Under the pieces are notes generated by a model. It was not told the DNA's origin. It ran no database searches and saw nothing but the letters and a program-made list of their open reading frames with translations. This document shows positions 56,040 through 64,000 of a stretch of 64,000 nucleotides of DNA, one piece after another. The DNA comes from Oegoconia quadripuncta. Its lineage: Eukaryota; Arthropoda; Insecta; Lepidoptera; Autostichidae. Numbering within the stretch: position 1 is the stretch's first letter; each line of letters begins with the position of its first letter. Made by a program: the position numbers and the translations under genes. The DNA is taken from the NCBI GenBank assembly GCA_949316235.1, contig OX438750.1, forward strand, positions 23,058,112 to 23,122,111, given 5' to 3'.

Positions 56040-56195
56040 TAATGGAACAATTTTTTTGACATACTGGGTACGCGTTTGATCACAATCGCACCTGTTGGAA
56101 AATGACGATACGGTCGAATATGAACCATGCGATATCAGTGGATGCCTATTCACTAACACTGAAATCGCAAAAAAAAAGTCAGACAAAAATTATTT
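56040..56195 (-). mobile_element. LINE 3' fragment (AWNSLPASVFP family), diverged
   Basis: gcgtttgatcacaatcgcac, tgttggaaaatgacgatacg gtcg, atgcctattcactaacact correspond to the inverted tail of 53602-53868. Confidence 0.55.
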
Positions 56196-57299
56196 CCAAG
56201 ATATCGTAGTTGCTCTCATAATACAGATTAGAACTGGAAGATTAGATGATACTATACCTATTGCTTACGGGCTCGCAACTTTGCAACTTGTATAATTTTT
56301 CGAAGTCATTTGAAAATTCTTCAAGAAGTAATATCACTATCAAACTGTAGTCATGATGATTGTAACATAACTTTTAATTGTGCTTACTGAATGCTTAGTT
56401 GCAACCGCCGCAATATCTTTAAACTCCACGTTTTAAAAATACTGAAATTGTCCGATTTACAAGGGGTGACAACAATCAAGTAAGATTCAGATTAACAAAT
56501 AGGTACCTACTACCATTTCGTGGCGCCTGTTAATAATTTTCATTTAGATATTTCGTAACATATTGATATTTGTCTCGGAAATGACAGAAATTGCAACGTA
56601 CCGTAGAGTCGGTGCAGTTAATGCAATATGCAGTGCCAACTCCTATAGTGCAGTTTTTAGTTTTCAGATAGATGTACCTACATTATCAAAATTACATTTT
56701 GTTCTTCTCAAAGCTGTATGCTACGTTGTCACACAGCACGACCAAAAGTTGTTTATTTTGTATTTTTTTTTATTCACGGTATTTTGCACACGGTCCACAG
56801 TGTTTATATGAAAAAATCTTTAATAGTATATCTTGATTAATAAATGAATAACTATGTAAATGTTGAACGATCGTGAACTGTGTTTTACATAACATTAGTA
56901 TAAACGTAATCATTGATTATACTACAATAAGTAATGAATAAATGTAATAAATTCTGGCTCGCAAGGCTGTTGCGAAAAACTCGCATTGTATAGACAACTT
57001 TTTTGGTTCTTGCAAAAAAGGCTTATGTTGCAAAAACATATACACCTACACAAAACAAAGCTTGTAGATACATAAGTAATATGAATTCCCAATTTTTGCA
57101 GAATAACAAGAATGAGAAAATATTTTAATGCTACATTATGGTGCGTGCTTAATATAAGTGGAATGTACAAGATTTAAGGAAGTGTGTGAAAACATTTGCA
57201 ATTAGAGAAAAAAAACTAGATGGAACATATTTTAATATGTTATTTAGAGGCATTGAACTTTAACGTTTTTATACTATCGATATAACTTTTTTTTTATGA
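56196..57299. other. Non-coding, nothing recognised
   Basis: AT-rich; small frames without motifs. Confidence 0.45.
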
Positions 57300-57515
57300 T
57301 TGACTGGATTCGCGTTTGACCACAATCAGGTGAGATTGTGGTCAAACGCGAATGGAAAGTGACGATGTGGTCGAAGATGAAGTACGCGATCCCAGTAAAT
57401 GCCTATTCACTCTGCTCTTGAAGATCCCAAGGTTGTAGGATTCAGGAAAGACTGACGCCGGAAGGGAGTTCCATGCCTTGGCTGTTCGGATGATGAATGA
57501 AGAACTTTATTTATT
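57300..57515 (-). mobile_element. LINE 3' end (AWNSLPASVFP family) with palindromic tail
   Basis: tgacgccggaagggagttcc, atgccttggctgttcggatg atgaatgaag are the inverse of the frame end at 53680-53720. The tail contains a 46-base palindrome (57308-57353) that replaces the ordinary tail sequence. Confidence 0.72.
57308..57353. repeat. Palindrome with perfect 20-base arms, 6-base loop
   Basis: attcgcgtttgaccacaatc, aggtga, then the exact complement. The arm is the normal LINE tail; the second arm is an inverted repeat of it. Confidence 0.92.
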
Positions 57516-57907
57516 ACACCCACAGAAAAGAATAGCACCTACAGAACAGCATAGACCACTGCTTCAATGGTATAAAGGCAGAGATCTGAGCTTTATTCAG
57601 CAATAGACATAGTTGTAGCTGTCGATGTGATGTGAGAACACAAAGGCATTTTATTGTGTAATAAAATGTATATTTTATATGTGTTATAAGTTCTACATTA
57701 AAAAATACTTTTTTAACAGCAACACTGCACTGTTCGCCTTCAAAATGCTTTTGGTAGGGAAACACATCATCTGAGAATACCGTGAGACGTTAATACGTTT
57801 CCTTCCATGATAAGATTCGTGATGGTCGGCCCTCAACGGCGAACACAGAGGAAAATGTGGTTACTGACAGACGGTTATAATTGAAGAAAACCGACGTACA
57901 TCTATAC
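57516..57907. other. Non-coding, nothing recognised
   Basis: Short stretch between a LINE end and a MITE. Starts with ttatttattacacccacaga, weakly like family E. Confidence 0.4.
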
Positions 57908-58054
57908 TGGTGTCGATTCGGATGTACACCAACTAAACTAAAACGAGTTTTGGAGTGGTGCCGTCGCATCATACTGTTCCAAAGAGAAAGCGACACTACT
58001 ACTTTAAAACTGGTTTTAGTTTAGTTTAGTTGGTGTACATCCGAATCGACACCA
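57908..58054. mobile_element. 147-base palindromic MITE, copy 2
   Basis: Same TIRs and middle as 32229-32375 (tggtgtcgattcggatgtac; ggagtggtgccgtcgcatca) and the same length. The two copies differ at a modest number of sites. Confidence 0.85.
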
Positions 58055-58149
58055 ATGATGAGGAAATTTCACAAAAATTATCAAATAAAAAAAAATAGGC
58101 AACTCTGTTGCCGCTGGATTACTTATCAGAACAGACACATGCTCGTGTT

Positions 58150-58445
58150 GTTTGGTGCAATAAAATTTTGTTAAAGATCACGGATGTCTAAATACTCTTT
58201 ATGACATTGTGGCAGCAAACGAAACACATATTTATTCCATTTTTTACGATTCAGAAAGAAAAATAACAGTCTTGTGGATGGATACCCGAAGGCGACACCA
58301 GACCAACAAAATTGAGGGAGGCGAGAAGCGAAGGCAAAAAATGATTGCGTTTTTTCCAGAGGGTCCTGTCTGCACGTTACACAGACACAATATACGTCCG
58401 ATTATTTGTCCAGTGTTTGAGAGACAACTGAAAAGAATAGCATAA
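58150..58445 (+). pseudogene. Mariner-like transposase fragment, decayed
   Basis: The frame from about 58187 gives TLYDIVAANETHIYSIFYD, SERKITVLW and, later, KRRQKMIAFF. It aligns by eye to the mariner block I-V-T-G-D-E-T-W-I-Y...D-P-E-x-K...W and K-K-M-x-x-x-F-F. The second catalytic Asp position (GDE) reads N (ANE), so it is inactive. The upstream HTH region and the third catalytic Asp region were not found. It sits 96 bases from the 147-base MITE, but no shared TIR links the two. Confidence 0.5.
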
Positions 58446-59484
58446 GCGAACAAGACAAATTCTTTTTTGACTTCTGAAATAGAGCTGATAAACTTGTAAT
58501 GTCAACATCAATACTAAAGTAGGTATTATAATGTACACAAAAATACGACCTATAAAAGTTGCCAAACTTTACAGGACTATTCGTTAGAAACGTTAGAAAA
58601 TGAAGTACCATTATAAGAAAGTGGCTTCGGCTCACTGCTCCTCGCGCAAAAATTTTTGATGAACAAACTTTCGCATTTATAATATTAAGTATGAAGTACA
58701 ATTATAAATTCACATTGTTCAAATAATTATTATTCGCTACAAAAGTAACATTCAGCCACCGTTTCTTGATGAGGTCAGTCATATAAACAACGCAGCGTTC
58801 AAGGTCCCAAAACCGGGCGCGCATTTTGGAAGTTTCCCAATGTGGACTGTTGATTTTTATTATAATTAAGTATATAAAATATTCGTCATAAAATATTTGT
58901 CATAAAATATATTCCATTCTATAAGCAATAGATGAAATACAACTAATATTCAAATACTTCACTCATTTATTGATTTCTGAAAGTTATTTAGATTGATGGA
59001 GAATAAGTATCTGAGGATCATCAAATAACGGTCAATCCTACAAAAAAAAGGTAAAAAGAAAAAAATTACGATTTCTTTGATATGATCATGTGTAGCAGTT
59101 TGGTGCTATACCTAAACAATATAAAGGGAAATTGTTTCAATAAATTATGTGAAATATTAAATCGATATCATATTTCTAAATCAATAACCGTCACCCAATG
59201 ACGAAACATGAATTGATCATAAAATACGAGGATGTCCAACGATATGCAAGTAGAATTTAGATAATTATGAACTTGTTGACTTGCGGAACTATTCCAGCGA
59301 CTATGCGCATCTGAGTAGCTACTGTAATAATCACTAACTGATATAATTTGAGAACTGGAGAACTACAAAGATCTTATCCTACCGCATAAGTAGAATTTTT
59401 ATTAGAAGTCCGCTTTCAAGTCGGCCAAAAAAGAAATACTACACAAATGAAGAAAAAATAAAAAAAAATAAAAGAATACTGTAC
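58446..59484. other. Non-coding, nothing recognised
   Basis: Very AT-rich. A fragment aactttcgcatttataatat taag at 58667-58690 resembles the inverted Helitron 5' end, but no 3' partner was found. Confidence 0.4.
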
Positions 59485-59617
59485 CAAAACATTTCCTAAC
59501 GAGTGGGCAATTCATCAAGTATTTCCAGGGCGTATGTGGGGGCGGTTTTTTCTTCTTGCAGCTCCTATGCGAGGGATGGTGGCACCGCTCAGGGCCCTTG
59601 CCGTGTTTCGTAAACAT
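59485..59617 (-). other. Candidate alternative first exon, unproven
   Basis: The minus-strand ATG at 59617-59615 opens 44 codons rich in K, H, C and P (MFTKHGKGPERCHHPSHRSC, KKKKPPPHTPW...) up to TTTTG/gtacag, a weak donor, leaving one extra base. That is the phase needed to join the exon at 16569-16710. Upstream on the minus strand lies GC-richer DNA with aagtgtcagtgtcg (TCAGT initiator-like). The pairing of a basic Cys/His-rich leader recalls the MGQTAS exon. It could equally be a chance frame or another gene. Confidence 0.25.
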
Positions 59618-62586
59618 TCCGAGTACACCCTGACACTTCCATATACTTTCACATGTCACTGGCACTACTGGCTACGACACTAACGACACTGACACTTGTC
59701 TAACTGGCAATCTCTGCCAAACACTCATAAGCACGAGCCACAAAAAGAAACCACCAAATCAAGGTCATCCATATCCATCACCCTCCCAGCGAAACACTAC
59801 CGCGCCCGGCACAAACGTAACTGCAAAGAAAAAAAAGAAAAAGTTATAAACCCCACCCCGAGATAGAAAAACAAAATAATGGGGACGTGAAATTAAATGC
59901 CCTCACAACTAAAGTAGGACGAAGACATATTAAACAGCTCTTGATTCAGCTCCATACTCTATGGTTCTTTCGTCACGCAGCTAAAAAACAATTCGGAACA
60001 GATCTAGTTTTATATGAAACACCGTTATTATATGAAAGTGGTATGGTCTGCGTCAACCGCCACGCGTTGTTTGTAAAAGTGACTGATCAGTTTGTTTTTC
60101 TTATCATTGAAATCTTGAGACGAGGTAATTACTCGTCAATGTTGGTAGGTCATCGAGATTCACAGAAACGAAGAGAATGTTGAATGTTAATCTTGTGATC
60201 AGGTTTAACACGTTCTCCCCGCCTTTTGTGTGATGATGTGACCCCATAAAAACAAATTCGGACCACAATCGCAACCGGTCTAATAATCAACCGCTTTTAA
60301 TTTACGTATCTTCCTTCTAACAATTATTAGCTGGTGTGACGACATATGAATTTTTACATAAAATATGGCAGATGTTCAATTCAGTCGAGCTATATTTCCA
60401 TAGAAAAATAAATATGAAACCGGTTTTCAAACAAAATATCCATCGTATTCGTGAAACTGATGCCTTTATAAGTAGGTATCTACTATGTAAAAAAGCCAGA
60501 GACCATCTGTTATATTGTTATTAAATAAAATAGCTTATGTAAAATTTTACAAATTAAATTTATGTTGGTATAATTGTACAGACAGATAGGTCCAGTTAAA
60601 AAGATTTGTCCTCAAAATACTATTAGCGAACCAAGGCGTATATATTGTCAAGGTTTATTTAGCATTCGGTCACAGACCGGCTATGAACGGAAGGTCAAGG
60701 CGTAGTATATGCCTACATACATACAGATAATGACGTTATGTTATACATAATATTGTACATCAACTGAACAAATACCTTTTAGACAAAGACGCTGTAATCA
60801 CTTCACGAAAGCAAGCGTTTTGCACTGGCGTATTCATTAAACAATATCATACGTGATAAAGATGAGTTCTGTAATGAAGCGCGCGGAGTAAAATTGGAGC
60901 GAGGTCCATTTATTTAAGCTCCAGCAAAGATAATATAAGAGGAATTTGTAAGTGGACAAGTAAGGCTTAAAGAAAATTACTACATGTTGTCACATCACAA
61001 CACATCATCATAATCTGGTATTCTAATGATTGCATTGATGTATACTTGCTTTTCCATAAAATTATGTTAATTAATAATTGACGAAAGGCAAAATAACACA
61101 TCGTGCTTGTAACTCGGCAAGTGTTTTTACTCCTTAGATTCTAATGCTTAGAGAGGCACTACATGTAATCTAGTGACCATATAGAGCATGAACGTATAGA
61201 ATAATCACCGCGGGAGTCTATTCCATTTTAGGGAAATGACACGTCATAACATTCAGCCCTAGCCATCGTTAACTATCGTGTGGGTGAACTTTTTACAGCA
61301 GTTAAGATGAAGTTCGTTTACTAGTTCAGTCATGTTAATGAAGGTGTCACGACAACTGTTGAAATAACGAAGTTAAGGAAGCTGAACGTCGGACAGAGGC
61401 TTAAAAATGCATAGAATTAAGCACAAGACCTTTGTTTCGTGCTGCAAACTCAATAACACTGATTGACCTAATGATGGCCTGCTTCCGGTAGGGGAAACAG
61501 GCACCTCAATAAAAGCAAGACTTGAAATACCACAGGCATTGCATCTTATATTGCAAAAGATAATACGCAATGGTATAAAAAAAAGAATATTTAACATTTC
61601 AACGGGTTTTAGCACGACTAAAATTTTCTATGGTGATGTAAGTATCCAAATTAGAATTAGAGAAGTTCGTTAAAAATGCGACGTTCTCCAACGGTGTACA
61701 ATAAATAAATAGCATCGACAATTAAAGACATTCTCGTACAGGTTACCATAAAAAAACAGTGTTTACAGTTGTTATGAGTGTTATCTGTCACAAATTTATT
61801 ATACTAACACACGTTTAACCGCTTAAGGAGTATTTATCTTTTAGTTACACTTTAAGAAATCCATTGTATTTTTGTGACAAAACAGATAATATTTTACATA
61901 CACTTGGGGTGGTTTTAAGTATCCACATCTATTTCTATAGCACTTATGCTGCTAACTCTACCAGCTTAGAAATGACAATATGAATAGTAGTGAATATTAC
62001 GTTTTCGAAAGATATCTATATAAGAGTCAAATTCTCAAGTTACGGCATGTTACAAACAAAACAATGCCAAACAATACTACAATATTTATATCATACGCTA
62101 TGGCAGTATGAGGGTTTCAAAAATCATTCATCAAAACGTTCCCATCAGACCCTTCATCGATTTTATTTGTCCTTAAGCCGGCCTCGATATGGGCAACAGT
62201 TAGCTCGTCTCTGTGTGCGTGTGCGTGCACCGATGACTCACTGCAAACCAAATATGGGACTCGCCCAGACCCTTGAGTGTTGCACCGAGAAATGAAGCCG
62301 GATTTACTATACATGCTAATCAGTATGCCTATATGTACATTCTCTGTAGGTAGAGATAATGTACCTGAATTGTGTTTGAAAGGTTTCAAAACATCGAGTA
62401 ACCTTGTAATTTTTAACACAATCTTTCCAATTACTTTCGTCTTCTTTTGTACAAAAAAATCCACAAATTGAAACGTTTATAGTTATGTAAATAAACGACA
62501 TTGAACACGAAGGTAAACCACCGTTTAACCTACATTTCTCGGCTCATCGAATACATCCATTTTTCAGACTGTGACGAGACTTTATA
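59618..62586. other. Mostly featureless upstream DNA
   Basis: 59618-59830 is GC-richer and may be promoter DNA of the candidate exon. A 98-codon plus frame at 59887-60183 has no recognised domain. At 62117-62464 a 115-codon minus frame includes VAHIEAGLRT; see rejected items. No repeat copies were identified. Confidence 0.35.
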
Positions 62587-62926
62587 CCGGATGATTTTTT
62601 TTACCGTAAGGAAAAAAATAAAGCATATTAGGTAAGTGAAATAGAAGGTATTGGCATAGGTAGTTTAATTTTTTTTTTTTCAAAAACGCACGCTCCAGCC
62701 GGAAATTGATATGCAACTAACGGGATTTCTATCATGGAAATTTATTTGGGCCTCATATTTTCCCCAACTTTTCTTTTTTATTTAATTTATTGCTGTAATT
62801 ATGTGGAATAGGCCACAAATGCGACGATGATAGTTTTGAAAAAAAAAATTAAACTAACTATGATACCTTCTATTTCACTTATCTAATATGCCCTATTTTT
62901 TCCTTACGGTAAAAAAACTCAACCAG
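62587..62926. mobile_element. MITE family D, complete
   Basis: Left ccggatgattttttttaccg taaggaaaaaaataaagc, agtgaaatagaaggtattgg; right ttccttacggtaaaaaaact caaccag, with tata on both flanks. Subterminal parts pair over about 100 bases, including catagg-tagttt and a T-run. Confidence 0.82.
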
Positions 62927-63030
62927 TATAAAGTAACGCAAAAATTAAGTTGATATCTAGAGGTCTTAAGAACGGCAGATGTTGTGATTGTTGTGGCTGC
63001 AATATTAGAGCTCATCGGGAGGAAACTGAC

Positions 63031-63073
63031 CGTTGGGTGGCACAAAGGGGCGTTGGGGGTGATGTTCATTCAT
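63031..63073 (-). other. Candidate alternative first exon, unproven
   Basis: The minus-strand ATG at 63073-63071 opens MNEHHPQRPFVPPN plus one base, then ACG/gtcagt, an acceptable donor. The phase matches the exon at 16569-16710. The frame also runs on for a few codons to a TAA, so it could be just the end of a 67-codon frame (63005-63208). Directly upstream is a CRE palindrome and GC-rich DNA. Distance to the shared exon would be 46 kb. Confidence 0.25.
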
Positions 63074-63081
63074 CTGAAGCG

Positions 63082-63089
63082 TGACGTCA
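63082..63089. promoter_or_regulatory. Full CRE palindrome TGACGTCA
   Basis: Lies in gcgtgacgtcacgcgcgagg, a CpG-rich context, 9 bases upstream (minus sense) of the candidate ATG at 63073. TGACGTCA is the consensus for CREB/ATF proteins. Use in vivo is unknown. Confidence 0.5.
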
Positions 63090-63090
63090 C

Positions 63091-64000
63091 GCGCGAGGTC
63101 GTGCCCTCGGCTTGTGTCGGGAGAAAAATCGACAGCGAAAGAGTATCGACAATCTTCCACAATACACAATGGAATATTTTTAAGATCTGTAAATTTATCT
63201 TTCTTCATGTGGCGATCGATCCCTCATTATGAGTCTGAATGATTTATATAAATTTAGGCGATATTTTTATTAGCCACAAATAAAGAATTGGCTACATATT
63301 AAACAGAAACATTTTACCAATATTATTAAAACTAACACTCAATATTTCAATTTTGAAAAAAATTATAGCTATCAAAACCTCGCGTTCTGTTCGTTATGTC
63401 GAAAAAATATTCAAACTCGAGGGGATTACCCATAGCAAATGTTAACAAAAACAAAAAGTACGAGAACTACTGGTTTTCTGCTACTGGCAGAAAATATTAG
63501 GCGATAAGTACACTAATGCGTTTATAATGTTTTCCAAATGCTTTCGTCTTCGGAAGAGTTTGCTATAATAGAGCCCAAGCTAAAGCGGGAGCTTTTGTAA
63601 AGGAAAGTAAACTAAATAATGGATTCGAGTAGGGATTATGGAAAGGAGGCTGCTTGAATGTCATACTATTATTTCCATGCATTATCTTAATTTATTACTA
63701 AAAATACAGAAAACTCAACTGCTTGATAATAATTAAAAATTGGCCAGTAATTCTAAAACACCCACAATTTATGACAAATCCAACGACGCCTAATTCATTA
63801 AAATCCATCAAGCCATCCAGGCTACAGGCTGTGCGAAAGGAACGAACATACTTAAAATACAGTCGAAAAACGTTACTCTCCATCTGGAGCAGTCGGCTAA
63901 AAATGAGACGAGTATATATTTATTCTTCTCTTCTTTTCGAGTCAATGCAAAAATTATGATGACCGAAAGTAGTATATTTATGGATCTCTTGGGAACTGAA
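63091..64000. other. Non-coding, nothing recognised
   Basis: Apart from the CpG-rich continuation to about 63120, AT-rich DNA with small frames (63698-63883 minus, 63723-63959 plus shadow each other). Confidence 0.45.

Noticed and set aside
55731..56186. Longest minus frame of the window (151 codons)
   Set aside because: It runs through a diverged repeat and a LINE tail fragment in an arbitrary frame; there is no motif.
59887..60183. 98-codon plus frame
   Set aside because: No known domain, no splice or promoter context; may be chance.
62117..62464. 115-codon minus frame with the motif VAHIEAGLRT, like UDP-GlcNAc 2-epimerases; possible horizontal transfer
   Set aside because: Only one short motif fits; the neighbouring residues (no GDT...P-V pattern before, no PEE after) do not. 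A chance or repeat-derived match is more likely. A blastp and HMM search of the frame would settle it.

Overview
The window is AT-rich, intron-dense eukaryotic DNA. It is most probably from a moth or butterfly. The evidence is the mix of elements: several tRNA-headed SINE families, short Helitron-like elements that start TC, end CTAG and sit between A and T, 3' pieces of RTE-like, CR1/Jockey-like and WFGH-type LINEs, and TIR elements of the kind found in lepidopteran genomes. No bacterial operon, viral gene, rRNA, genuine tRNA gene or CRISPR array is visible.

Only one host gene can be supported, on the minus strand. A 142-base exon (16569-16710) has a perfect 3' splice site, a good 5' splice site and one open frame. 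Its product ends in TEAWLDENQDFVHDYFLR, a signature of the N-terminal leader of PDE5/6/11-type cyclic-nucleotide phosphodiesterases. About 21 kb upstream, a start exon (37915-37972) encodes MGQTASMCRLHGSCLHHKK and ends in a consensus GTAAGT donor. Its splice phase matches the downstream exon exactly, and a TATAAAAG box lies about 140 bases before the ATG. I read this as the 5' end of a Pde11-like gene. The GAF and catalytic exons would lie beyond position 1. Two more ATG-donor candidates (59485-59617 and 63031-63073, the latter beside a full CRE palindrome) and a CpG-rich stretch with a GTAAGT donor (25459-25590) are phase- or position-compatible with alternative first exons. They are hypotheses.

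Layout: 1-16568 is the start of intron 2, 16711-37914 is intron 1, and 37973-64000 is promoter and upstream DNA. All three are filled with transposon debris: six Helitron-like copies or fragments; SINE-1 (6 copies), SINE-2 (9) and SINE-3 (3); a SINE-like family that shares its 3' tail with a LINE (4 plus the LINE); four LINE families; and several MITE families. One element is a 642-base near-perfect inverted repeat (27863-28504). Insertions are often nested, giving a readable order of events. A cluster of ATCGAT motifs (9185-10945) was split by two such insertions.

Four quasi-palindromes with short or no loops (10451-10494, 52481-52539, 54193-54249, 57308-57353) suggest repeated fold-back or template-switch events; three lie inside transposon copies. 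Most other open frames are chance frames or repeat artefacts. Family names rest on recognition of motifs by eye; nothing was searched against a database.
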